Origin: Didymodactylos carnosus
Lineage: Eukaryota; Rotifera; Eurotatoria; Philodinida; Philodinidae
Direction of reading: 5' to 3'
NCBI GenBank assembly: GCA_905250885.1
Contig: CAJNOQ010002966.1
Location: 1-21,987, forward strand
DNA: 21,987 nt
A program made the position numbers and the translations under genes. The first letter of the stretch is position 1. Every line of letters begins with the position of its first letter. Under the pieces are notes generated by a model that was given only the letters and a program-made list of their open reading frames with translations, made no database searches and was not told where the DNA came from. This document shows, piece after piece, positions 9,686-19,921 of the stretch.

Positions 9686-9841
9686 AAAATTAAGCACATT
9701 TGACATCTTGGAAAAATGGCGCTTTGTTTGAGCCAATATTCCCTTTGAAATATCACTCTTGACACTTATCAAAAAGAAAAATGTCGAAACTTTTTTCGCG
9801 TCTCTTCGTAAAATTATACTCGTCCTTTATATCTAACTCCG
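9686..9841. mobile_element. 156-bp insertion in the RdRP relic
   Basis: The intact gene reads ggtattagtaaagaac where the relic reads gtatta, then 156 extra bases, then tagtaaagaac. The flanks share TA, consistent with a TA target duplication or imprecise joining. No clear terminal inverted repeats are visible. The right part (tttatatctaac) resembles text inside the 500-bp element near 9360. It may be a fragment or solo end of another element. Confidence 0.7.
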
Positions 9842-10087
9842 TAGTAAAGAACTTGATTCAGTTAAGAATGGTTATCATCCGTATACTGAAGCACGAATTA
9901 CTGATTTACAAAATGAACTCAGTATAACAAGACCTGATTATACGGAATACGATAATTATGAATCATATCCCGCTAAACATATACATCGGCTTTATCTAAA
10001 ACATTTGTTTTTATCAAGAATAACGGTAACTGTTTTGTTTCTAGGTTAACTTGCATAAATAAAACGAGAATAGGAAGGAAAACGGAA

Positions 10088-10202
10088 ATGCAAATGTTAT
10101 GCAATCAATATTTTGGCTTTGAAGAAGATCAAAAGATGGTGTCGTCGAACACGGCTTTTGATTTTGTTAAAATCCGAAATGTTGACTGCATAACATTTGC
10201 AT
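10088..10202. mobile_element. 115-bp miniature inverted-repeat element
   Basis: The outer 16 bp, atgcaaatgttatgca at 10088-10103, are perfectly inverted at 10187-10202. Pairing continues imperfectly to about 30 bp. It lies 106 bp beyond the stop codon of the RdRP gene, between the gene and its decayed inverted copy. There is no ORF. Either strand could form a stable stem, and it might lie within or near the 3' end of RdRP transcripts. Confidence 0.8.
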
Positions 10203-10298
10203 AACCAAACGATTAAAAAAATACAATGAATACTGTTTTCTTGACCATAGTGAAACGTGCTCCTTTCTAATAAATTTTACCATTATCGGTTTTGGAAT

Positions 10299-10304
10299 TT
10301 TATT
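10299..10304 (-). terminator. Candidate poly(A) signal of the RdRP gene
   Basis: AATAAA on the minus strand lies only 4 bp after the TAA stop. This would give a very short 3' untranslated region, which is common in compact genomes. Other AT-rich hexamers lie within the next 40 bp, so the actual site is unproven. Confidence 0.4.
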
Positions 10305-10308
10305 TCAG

Positions 10309-13300
10309 TTAATGTTCAAGAGTCATATTTAAGAAGCCCTGCATGATATAGTCACTCAGCAGTGCTAGATGTATGTCATCTCTAGCAATTGTATCAGCAA
10401 AACAAATATCTAACAATTCATAATACATTGGATAATAGTCTTCATTATTTATTTTGTAATTAATTCGATATGATGTTTGTTTTTCTTTTTCGAATACAAC
10501 ATTCCATTGATGTGGATTATCATGAATATTATTATTCATCACTGATGATGAGATGAATTTTGTTTTAATTTCTTCCCAACATGAGTTTGGTATCACTGGT
10601 TTCGGAGAACATTCATCATATTTATTACCAAATATTTCTTGTTGATGTAACCAATTATGAATAATTTCAATAAATTTAATTCTTTCATAAGAAACTATTA
10701 TTATCTGATATTGTTTTGTTAGATTGTTTTTCATATAAACAAAACTTTCATTGCTACTATAATATTTAGAATATATTTTGAATTTCATTGGAATGCTATA
10801 GAGATGTTTTTCTAGTTGTTCTTCATCGTTATGTGTGATTTTCTTCATTTTGATCAACCATGACGTGAATATCCAAGGGAAACTTAAAATTCGTTTTTTA
10901 TTATCATTAGAACGATTCACTTCCAAATAGCAGATGATGTAACAAGCAGACGCTTTTGCCATTTGTTGTTGACATTGTGAACATACACAATCTGCTTTAA
11001 GATGTGATGCATCTAATTCATTATTAAATTTTTCTAATATATATTTAAATAATTTAGAGAGTAATTGTTGAGCTGTTGCTTGAATTTCAGATCGATCATT
11101 ATTATTTATATTTTGAGATTCACAGCAACAAAATAGATCAATTTCATTATCGAAATTATGTGCATATATTATTTCAAATAGTTCTGATTGATAACTCTTG
11201 AATAAAGCGGTAGCTTCTACTATGTAGTTTTGCCAATTGCCATATATAAATGCTTTGTCATATTTGATAACATCGTGATTAATCGTTTTAAATGTGGGCA
11301 AGAATCGATTTACTGATCGATAGAGTTTACCTGTAATATAAAATCAACTTGTAAAACACACGAAAGAAAACTGGAAAGGAGAAATTTATATTTTCTTCGA
11401 AGTAACAGACATTTTATTTGTCATCAAGATATACCAAGGGGGACAAAACTCATTTGAATCAATCCAAACCTTTCAGATCTTCAAATCAATTTTCCCCCTT
11501 GCCTTCTAAGGGATAAAAGTGATTTGAATTTCTAAAATCTCCCTAAATCTTGTTCAAATCCCTCCAAATCTTTTAAAATCTTCCAATTAGTTTTGTCCCC
11601 CTTGAAATATACACTGCCCTTTACAAACTAACACATTTGTTAAACCTACCAAGTATATGTTTAGAAGGATATGATTCATAATTATCGTATTCCGTATAAT
11701 CAGGTCTTGTTATGCCGAGTTCATTTTGTAAATCAGTAATTTGTGCTTCAGTATACGGATGATAACCATTCTTAACTGAATCAAGTTCTTTACTAATACC
11801 CGCTGCTAAATCTTTAGATCGAGAATCAATAACACCAAATTTATCAACATAAGCTAAATGCATTTTGCTTAGACGTCCTAAATTGTCCTGTTGACATATT
11901 GATAAAATAATGTCTTTTATATCTTTTCGTATTATTGGACGATCTAATTTTATCGGTTTTATATCTGAATCATATTCATATGGTTCAAAATTTCCGGTTA
12001 GTAAAGGAACTAAATCTTGATCCCATATAACCGTGTATTCATCACCATCGAGATCACTACCAGCTATTTCATGTGGATGTGGTCTCGAACCATGTTGTGG
12101 AAAAATGATACAATCTGTCAAATGTCGTAACTGTGGTACATCAACAGCTTCAAAGGTTCTCAAATCGCCTGGATGATGGCAGGGATTCTTCGATACCACT
12201 ACTTTTTGATTATTCAAGGTTGTTGTCGCTGTTCGATCATTCATATTGGTATATTGGACGAAAGCCTGTCCCGGTTTGAGAATACCATATTCATCAACAA
12301 TACCAAACATGTAGCGTCCTTTGAATATATCAATAGGGATATGTGCTCGATTTTTGAGCGTAAAAATAACATTTCGACATGTTGTAGAAACCAATTGTTG
12401 AAAGAATGGTTCGTTATATAAAGCTGGATGTTTTGAAAGTTCTTCTAATGGAAAGACTCGAAGAACTTTTTCATGCATTAATTTAATTGCTGGTGCAGTT
12501 GAAATTAATGACTTAATTAACCATAAAATATTCTTTAATTGTAATATAAAAAATATAGAATCTCCTATTAATCTATTTGATAGAAGAATAATAGTCTGCC
12601 GATTCAAATAAACCGGTCCTGAAACGATAAAAAGCATTGTGACAGAGTAGAGATGAGCAGCTCAAAGATTAAACTCCTATACACACGGTGTTGAGGAACT
12701 AAATCTAATGGATAGGTTAAATTGTACCTCTAGTTAATTTACGTTAGAAAAGGAACGATCTAGGACAACCTTTTATCTTGTGTATAGCTAATGCAAATAA
12801 CGTTATTGTCATCTCACAATTTTTTCGTATTTCCTTGGCTTTGTAGTCTAATATTTATCCATAATTCCTCTTTTTCTTTAAAAACAGTTAAACATTCTCC
12901 AACTTACGTGGTATAGATCGCTTGCATATTTCTAATGTATCATCCTCACTGTTAAATTTTCTCATACTATCCCGTATTAAGACTTGCTTTTCTTCTTCAT
13001 CTAAACTCGGATCGCATACTAATGTACCTTTACATCCACCATATCGAATTTGTATTACATTTGAAATAGCGCCTTCCCAACCCATATAGTCATGTATCTG
13101 AAAAGCGACAAAAGATAGTGTATTAATCATACATTCCAGGCTAGGAAATACTACCTTTTTTATTAGTCGACTCGATATTCGTCCTACTCCATCAGAAAAT
13201 ATATATTTGCCATCAGAACTTAATAGATCACGAATATATAAAACAGCTTCAGCTGGAATCTAGAAAAACGAAGCAAGCTGTATAGTCAACACATTTGTAG

Positions 13301-16300
13301 CTACTGTTTTGTTTTAACTTACACGAATGGTTGCTTCGGTAGTAGAGAAGCATTGTGACATTCGTGCAGCATATCTAGCTGGAACTCGTATACTTGTGAA
13401 ATCGCCCATCCATGCATAACCATCTTCAACTGAGAGAAATCCTTTTTGTTCATCATGATAGTAGAAATAGAATTGTTTTTGTTTTAATTGAGATTGTGCA
13501 TGATGAAAATATATATAAACTCGATCACCAATTTGTAGCCCATGTTCTTTATCAAGATAATTGTCAAATAATTGTATAACATCAGAAAAATTTCTTGTTT
13601 GAAGTTGAGTCCCGTTATCATCTCTAAATTCGACGACTGCAAAATTCTGGATCCCACCAAATTTGTCCGTGGCTCGGAGTACCCGATTTGATTTAGCAAA
13701 TTTAAATGGATAAAATTTAATTATTGTTGGTGTTATTACAATATGTGGTATCATTTCAAATGATTTTTCTAATTGATAAAAAAGGCTGTGAATGTAAAAT
13801 TCATTATAATACTCTAAGATATTTTTAATTTCATTGGCTATATCATCAAGAAAATAATTTTTTGATGCATAACGAATCAAACGTAAACAAACATAATAAA
13901 ATAATTCATCATTATTTTCTAATGCTAACAATTGTTGAATGACATAATATGTCATCTTTTGTTGAAGACGACAACCACCAATAGTTAATAACATTTTATA
14001 TGAATAACTTTGTATAAATGTTCGGAATCGTTCTTTGTGCTGTTGATAATTAACAATTGATTCACTTCTGTTGAACTGAATTGAGGCAAAATAAACCGGA
14101 ATTTTATTTGATTGAAAGAAACTGATAAAATTTTCCAATGTTTGTTTTACATTTCTTGCTGCTGTGTCTACAATGCGTAGTTTTTTACCAAGTATATTTT
14201 TTGTACAAACAGTCAGACGTAGAGTCGACATTTGTGGTTGGACTTCAGGATTATATACTCGACAATACCTTTCATTTGATCCTAGAAAATATTTGAACAG
14301 AGTAATTTAAATCATTGTCTCCTTAAGAGACAATTTTAATTTCTTTCATTTATGGAGGACTTTATATATATATATATATATATTAAGCATCTGAAATAAC
14401 CTCTTTTTCTCGTTCTTCAACATTACATAACATTGTTCCCCTTTTTTTCAAGATTGCTTGAAACAATGCAGAAGAAAGAAAGAAAACAGAACTCCACGTA
14501 ACAACTCACACTAAAAAATTGTATTGTCTTTTTTTCAAGGAAAATCCCTCTTGAAATCTTTTAAACCCCTTCCCATAATAGAAGACCACCTGGTCTTCTA
14601 CTTTGCCCGACAAGTCAAATTCTAAAGGATGGTCTTCTATTGCGGTCAAATTTTGTCGCCAGAAAACAGAAAACTTTTTCTTATAGGCCTGTACACTCAG
14701 AAGTCAAAGAACTTCCAAATATATTTGAAACTTCATCCATACCTTTCTTTTTTACATATTCCGCTGGATTTCCTTTGATACAAATATATACCACAAATCC
14801 GTTTTCAGAAATATCAATAATAGCCCCTGGTGTAATGTGTTCCTTTGTAATAACTTTCTTAAACGCATGGATTGTCTGACTACCGTAATCAACCATTATG
14901 ATTTCAAACCTATCTCGTCCGAAGAATAATTTCCATGGTGACTTCTTCTGGTAGAAATACGTTTCCGAGTAACAAAGGAATTTATTCATTGTGGTTAATG
15001 CACCATAGCACAGATTCATGTAATAACCACAGTCGAATGCAATCATATTAACATTGCCATTTCCAGTTAAACCATTGAATTTCAAATCATCTGTTAACAA
15101 AATCCAAACAGACTTTAAATGCAGTGTTAATAAACTAAACGCTTGTTGATGTTTAAATTTAGCTGAATGCGCTGGTAAACCAAATTCATTAACGTTCATT
15201 GAGTTTATCCATAAAAAACGTCGCAGACTTGGTGATGAAGCGATCGGCAGTCAGAACTGCCAGGTTTGTAACAAAAGCAGTAAAAAGAAAAGTGTTAAGT
15301 GAAGAAGGGTACTTGTACTTGGACGTCGTTGATTGGATGATCTTATTACAGTTATTGTTGGTGAATAAGCAGATAAACCTAATCGATTAACAGGATCGCG
15401 TTGATTACTGCTGATCATGAGTGTATCAGTTTTAAATGTACAGTCAAATAAACTTGAAATGGAAATATCCTAAATCGAAGGTGACATAAGTGCCATAGTA
15501 CAGTCGACTATGTAGTGATACAGCGAGCAACTAGGGCCGGATCGTCGCAGGACATTCGAAAGATCAGTCGTCTCGGATCAAGATTTTTAAGTTAGAACAG
15601 GTTCTAAGTTGGTTACTATTGATACTAGTGATCTTAATCCTTTCTTGCCCTATGGCCTCCTAAAGGGACCATTTTATAAAAATTTAGTTCACTTGAACTT
15701 GCTTTATTAGACAGATTAGAAAATGTCGACAATTTGTTAACAGTAGTGTAGTGTTAGGCTGATAACCCTTCCCTACTACACTGAACCATCGAATGTCTCG
15801 CAATACTAAGCGTTCTTTATCTCATAGGTACAGTCTATGACAAACGCGTCAACCTGTGCCCTACCTTACCCTATAAAATGTTTCGTACACTTAACCTACC
15901 CTATCCTAATAGGACAGGGTGGATTGTGCATCCTGCACACTTCTATTGTCCTTCAGAACCGTTAAGTTTAGCCAAAGGCAAGAAAGGGTTAATACAGCGA
16001 TTTTTTCGTTCAATAACACGAAACAAAACTAGAAAAAGAAGCAAATTTTTGAAAATATTCTTCATTCTGAACGGCGGCGAGTCCCGAAAAATTTACTCGT
16101 GCTACTCTCTATAATGAAATGAACTTACATCATCTATTGCTGATACGTGAGAGTCCATCACAACATTTTCTTGCTGTTCAAAATCATTTCGTTTTAATAT
16201 TTTACATTTTGATTGATTTGTGGTTGTTGTTACTATATACTCTCGTTTTATGTTCTAAAAGCAGAAAAAAATAAATGTGAGACGTTGACAGAAGAATAGT

Positions 16301-16821
16301 TTTATTCACTATAAAAAAAAATCTTCTCCCTATACTTGCTTCTTGTTGAAGAAACGAGTTTGATATCTTAACCTCAACTTGTTTGTTCTAACTAAATTTT
16401 GTTTTATAACCGCTTTTTTCGTTACAGAAAAGCTCAAACTTTAGAAACCTGAACTGGCCTTTACTACACGCGCAGTCCTCGAGACTGCTTAAGAGAAAAG
16501 TTACAGAAAAGCAGTCTTGAGGAATGCGCGTGTAATCAGACTGTTAGGAACTGGTACTCATTTGCAAGCAAACTGTAAAAGAAGTTTGAAAAATTTGAAC
16601 AACAAAACGTAACTTTATTTGTGTTTACAATCCTTCGAATCTCCATACAAATTGAAAAAAACATCAATTTTATATTGGGTACAAACACTTACTGATGATA
16701 CACGAACTATTGGATGTTCATAAAATGCTTCTGACTGTCGATGAAAAGCATTTGTCGTAATTCTTCGAAAATAGCCTCGTTTACTCTGCTTTTCTGTCTC
16801 ATCACTATCATCACTTGCCAT
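10309..16821 (-). CDS. Eukaryotic RNA-dependent RNA polymerase, 9 coding exons
   Basis: This is a cellular RdRP of the RNA-silencing family, which copies single-stranded RNA into double-stranded RNA to make or amplify small RNAs. Coding exons, read downward, are 16821-16693, 16254-16129, 15469-15319 (or 15313), 15171-14743, 14281-13323, 13259-13155, 13097-12908, 12618-11650 and 11330-10309. With these joins, all exon phases agree and the protein is about 1359 residues, within the usual family range. Most donors are GTAAGT, GTAGGT, GTAGTA or GTATGG, and all acceptors are AG. Family hallmarks are FSDGVGRIS (about residue 619), IQIRYGGCKG, VYLNRQTIILLS, FKGRYMFGIVDEYGILKPGQ, CHHPGDLR, the catalytic DLDGDEY at about 885-891 (12055-12036), and ILGKLYR across the last splice. 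The N-terminus (MASDDSDETEKQ) is acidic and unlike known domains. The exon 3/exon 4 junction is the weakest join: two donors 6 bp apart and two acceptors are possible. No in-frame stops occur, so the gene appears intact. Confidence 0.93.
11435..11604. mobile_element. 170-bp hAT-like miniature element in the last RdRP intron
   Basis: The ends caagggggacaaaact and agttttgtcccccttg are perfect 16-bp inverted repeats. They are flanked by agatatac (11427-11434) and aaatatac (11605-11612), an 8-bp duplication with one mismatch, the size made by hAT transposases. The interior repeats caaatc/gatttg words. The insertion accounts for over half of the 319-bp intron (11331-11649), which is otherwise similar in size to the gene's short introns. 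Confidence 0.85.
14363..14383. repeat. TA microsatellite in RdRP intron 4
   Basis: A run of about ten TA dinucleotides lies in the 461-bp intron between coding exons 4 and 5. No function is apparent. Confidence 0.9.
14577..14641. repeat. Inverted tagaagacca words in RdRP intron 4
   Basis: The segment tagaagacca is followed after two bases by its exact complement tggtcttcta (about 14579-14600), and a third copy, tggtcttctatt, occurs at 14631-14642. The outer two words form the ends of a 65-bp unit with inverted termini, possibly a very small element. Confidence 0.6.
15470..16128. other. Large RdRP intron 2 with hairpin-bearing sequence
   Basis: This 659-bp intron joins two phase-0 exons. A hairpin, accctatccta/aggacagggt, occurs at 15898-15920, and agtgtagt words are inverted near 15748 and 15774. 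A 78-residue plus-strand ORF (15878-16114) has no motif. The length compared with the 57-63 bp introns suggests inserted repeat DNA, but no terminal repeats or target duplication could be fixed. Confidence 0.4.
16463..16536. repeat. 74-bp hairpin with 28-bp arms in RdRP intron 1
   Basis: The arm at 16463-16490 (actacacgcgcagtcctcga and on) pairs with 16509-16536 with three mismatches across 18 nt. The word gttacagaaaagc occurs both in the loop region (16500-16512) and just outside (16424-16436). The sequence gaactgg stands on both sides (16451-16457 and 16549-16555). It is probably a miniature element; transcription of the gene would carry it as a strong RNA hairpin in the pre-mRNA. Confidence 0.8.
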
Positions 16822-16828
16822 GCTGATC

Positions 16829-17440
16829 CTAAGAAAAGTAAAACCAGGTTATACTTTGAAAACTTTTTTCACCAAAACATTGAATCTTTTGTGCTGTGGT
16901 AGCTAGCAGGGCCCATTATGGCGGAGGACGTCCCTGGGTGCCTACGCCCCCGGCATCTATGACTGAAAAAAGTTTTGCGAGGATCTCCCACGGATGCATA
17001 GGGACGTTTTTATCCGCCTACGAGCGGAAACGAAAATTTATTTTCTTCTTAGAGTAAAGTTCGCTCGGATTCTGGCTAAAGTGAAAAATTCATTCGATAC
17101 CCGCAGCAATAGCTGCTGTAGAACGGATATTCAGTGTAGTAGGGCTAATAGTAACTGAACACCGATGCAAGACAAAAACGATGGTCGGTAAGGTTTATCT
17201 TATTTTATTACGAAAAAACATTTTTGCTCACGGATGTCCTAGGACAGAACGTCCATCCGCGCCCATAGACGAAGGCGTGAAACTTTTTTTGAAGTACCAT
17301 GTACGAGCTTTGTTGCACGAAAAGTTTGAGTCTATAAGGGCTGCTCGTAGTTAGACACGTTCTTTTGAGAAAAAAATACTCTAAACACGTTTTTTAAGAT
17401 CCAGATTATTATGTGCGGTGTTCTAAATAAAAATTCTTAC
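16829..17440 (-). other. Predicted 5' untranslated intron of the RdRP gene
   Basis: Upstream of the start codon, the minus strand shows acceptor ttttcttag (ending at 16829) seven bases before ATG, and a strong donor gag|gtaaga at 17440. The 612-bp interval between them includes a GC-rich block (about 16905-17290) with the perfect palindrome tgtcctaggaca at 17235-17246 and repeated acggatg words, likely an inserted repeat. The splice pair is inferred from consensus only. Confidence 0.5.
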
Positions 17441-17548
17441 CTCGGTTGAATACAAATACTAAATAACTTTATGGAATTATTAAATAAGCAAATAACTACA
17501 AAATAGTTTGCTTGAATAAAATGTGGATGTCTCCGCTTTGCTAGAAAC
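17441..17548 (-). other. Predicted 5' untranslated exon of the RdRP gene
   Basis: It runs from an expected transcription start about 25-30 bp after the TATA box to the donor at 17440. It has no start codon leading into a long frame that would block the main ATG. The start coordinate is approximate. Confidence 0.4.
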
Positions 17549-17573
17549 AAAATTACTTTGCTTCACATACAGC

Positions 17574-17640
17574 TTTATATACCTGTTTTTTTTAAGTTGG
17601 AAAAAACTGAATTCTTCGTCGTTTCCTTTTCTGATTGGCT
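17574..17640 (-). promoter_or_regulatory. Candidate RdRP core promoter (CCAAT and TATA boxes)
   Basis: On the minus strand, agccaat (17640-17634) is followed 53 bp later by tatataaa (17581-17574). These stand upstream of a consensus-like donor at 17440. The order and spacing match a classical polymerase II promoter. No other gene on this strand could use it. Confidence 0.5.
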
Positions 17641-18842
17641 AGTATCCACCATCCTCCAGTAACGAGGTGGAAGAGAATTGGAATTGAAAAAAGTGAATAA
17701 GTTCAATATAATTCTGAATATGTATTTCTTCACCGGAAGTGATGTGTTCACTTCTTTTTAACTAAAATACTACACACCTATGCGCTCGCTGTTTCGTTCA
17801 AATGATCTTATACCACGTTTCGTTTCTATTACTCATATCGACAGAAGTATAAAAAACTGGTGACAAAAAAAAGTAAATAATAAGTTATGTAATTTACTTT
17901 ACTGTTGGCAAATGAAATGAAAACAAAAAGTAATAAAACTCTATATTTGAGATAATGTGAGACAAAGAAGAAAAACACAATAATATTTAGTTGGAAAAAA
18001 TCAGTTAATATTGTCTACCAATTTTACTTCTTTGAGTTTTATTCGATTCAACTATCAGAGAAGAACTTAGCCCTCGACTAACCCTCTGAACGATACACAC
18101 AGAGATGGCCCGAGACACTCAGGATTGGGAGGAAGTAAACATTTTTTTTACGATTTCTTCTAAATTTAAATCACTTTTCTACAAAAAAATTGAGAGGTAT
18201 CGACGAAAATTTTTGACTGCGCGAGCTTTTTTCTGCAAAATGTTTTTTTCATTTAGTTAGTTGGTGATAAAACCATCATTTAAATTAATGCGGGGAGGGA
18301 GGGGGATGGGCACTCGGCCCAACTGTGGAAATACATTTGATGAAACAGAAAGAGAGAGAGAATAGGAGTAATCCATCCTACATGAGACCCTTTTGTTGGT
18401 TTTCCTGTTATTGGAACTGAGGGTAATGAACAAATACCTTTTAAAAAATGCTTTTTTTTGCTTTCTCCAATTTTAAACTTCGAAAAACGTAATTAGAAAA
18501 TTCTTTTATAATTATCCGAGCATTTTTAATTAAACTTTTATGAATATTTTTCCACAACCTTTTCAGCATTCTAGATCACGCTCAGTGACGTCTAGTTTTC
18601 TAGCGATGATCGAGTCGCCGCTACTGGAAACAGATTTAGTACTTTAAGAGGAATTATAATTCTACCTTTTGTCTTGTAAGTATTGTAATAGGGCTTGTGC
18701 ACGTAACGCCGTAAGTTTTGTTACCTTTTTTCCATATTTGATTGTGCTATGGTGTTACAGAAAGGCAGTAAATTCAATCTTTTACGATTGACCGTCCCAA
18801 TATAGTATTCAAAAACATGTCTCGTCAAAGTGGCATTTAACT
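17641..18842. other. Intergenic, no gene seen
   Basis: AT-rich sequence with a G-rich run (ggggagggagggggatggg near 18292) and a short GA run near 18350. All frames are closed by frequent stops. No RNA gene is visible. Confidence 0.6.
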
Positions 18843-18850
18843 GTAACAAT

Positions 18851-19068
18851 CAGGGATCTCATATCTAAAAGACGAAAATCAGAAAAAAAATCAGAAAGTT
18901 GTTTCTTCTGATACCCATTTTTCTTTTGTTTTTAGAAAAAAAACTTATAGAACAAATTTTCGTTCAATATCAAACAGAGATTCTAAAAATCAGAACATCA
19001 TACACGAGATTGAAAAAACTCCAAAAATCAGATTCTTTCTGCTAAAATCAGACGATCTGGAATCCCTG
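18851..19068. mobile_element. 218-bp hAT-like miniature element
   Basis: The ends are cagggatctc at left and the inverse of cagggattcc at right, flanked by gtaacaat (18843-18850) and gtaacaac (19069-19076), an 8-bp duplication with one mismatch. CAGGG-type termini plus 8-bp duplications are characteristic of hAT transposons. The interior carries five or more copies of aaaatcaga in direct and inverted orientation, possible transposase-binding words. There is no coding capacity. Confidence 0.85.
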
Positions 19069-19170
19069 GTAACAACATGAAATCAACAGCAAAGAAGCAG
19101 TCAGTAAATCTAAAACTGATGCACCGCCTACAAACCTGACTCAAACTAAGCCAGTTTGTAGAGTACCTTG

Positions 19171-19216
19171 AGTAGTATCTTTAAGAAATTAAAATTTGTA
19201 TCTTTAAGAAATTTCG
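19171..19216. repeat. Short tandem duplication
   Basis: The phrase gtatctttaagaaatt occurs twice, about 22 bp apart, at 19174 and 19197. It falls inside a 78-residue plus-strand ORF without motifs, which argues that the ORF is not a conserved gene. Confidence 0.7.
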
Positions 19217-19219
19217 GCG

Positions 19220-19921
19220 GTCTTATGACCATTGGTGAGAATATGCATTTTTTAACATTGAACTTTGGTAAAATTTTCAGTCTGGCGGCTGATTTTCGAT
19301 ATTTCATAGGTCATTCAGGAATAATCACAAAAATTTCGTTCAAGGGTTTTTTCGAGATTTTTTCATATATGGTCCCAAAGTTTTTAAATTCTATGCTTTC
19401 TTAATTTTTTGTCATCGATCTACAAATGGTCACTCCAGTGAACTAGCGGGAGTATGCACTAGAATGAAAACTGTTAATTTTCTCAGACACAGTTGGTTCA
19501 ATTTTCATTATGACTTGGGGGTATATGTCACCTAATGCGCTCTATCGAACTGCGTAACAATAAGAGTTCCAGCTTTAATTTGGAACTTTTTATACATTTT
19601 TTAAATAAAGGGTCAAAATCGTATGAAATTCGTAAAAATTTCTTTTCTCAGCAATTGCAAGTCTGTTCATCGAAAGCACTTCAGCGTATATACAGCTTGG
19701 TGCGCTAATGGTGCATTAAATAATTTGTTATAGGTTATCGACCATGGCGGATGTAATGAACATGTGCGACACATGTCTGCGCTTATGCAGTGCAAGTGCA
19801 AAAATCCCATATTTTTTGTGGTGCTTAAGCGGCGGTGGTACTTAAGTGGATGAATAGCGCTACAGCACACGTATGCACTTAACAGGAAAGAGCGATACCA
19901 GCATTTTGTTACTTGGATCTT
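19220..19921. other. Intergenic, no gene seen
   Basis: Only short unrecognised ORFs are present. A perfect hairpin, acatgtg with cacatgt across cga, lies at 19760-19776. The sequence has the character of decayed repeats. Confidence 0.5.

Larger units (their letters stand above)
9068..10010 (+). pseudogene. Decayed RdRP fragment, split by two insertions
   Basis: Three blocks (9068-9122, 9623-9685 and 9842 to about 10000) match, in order, the part of the intact RdRP gene at 11923-11650 that encodes IKDIILSICQQDNLGRL through GITRPDYTEYDNYESYP. About 15 bases are deleted near 9662 relative to the gene. The match stops near the exon 8 splice donor; it is unclear whether the relic lacks the following intron. 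Only about 270 bp of RdRP are present, without the catalytic motif, so it is not functional. It lies in the opposite orientation to the intact gene and tail to tail with it. The reading frame of its first block is in phase with the last block of the upstream reverse transcriptase relic. Confidence 0.88.

Noticed and set aside
12173..12421. 82-residue plus-strand ORF
   Set aside because: It is complementary to the conserved RdRP exon 8.
13484..13699. 71-residue minus-strand ORF in a different frame
   Set aside because: It overlaps RdRP exon 5, whose frame carries family-like sequence and correct splice phases.
14681..14742. Extension of RdRP exon 4 to the stop at 14681
   Set aside because: The donor aaag|gtatgg at 14742 joins in phase to the next exon, while the extension ends in a stop and resembles intron sequence.
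14640..15390. Plus-strand ORFs at 14640-14879 and 15199-15390
   Set aside because: They are antisense shadows of RdRP exons 3 and 4, or lie in its introns.
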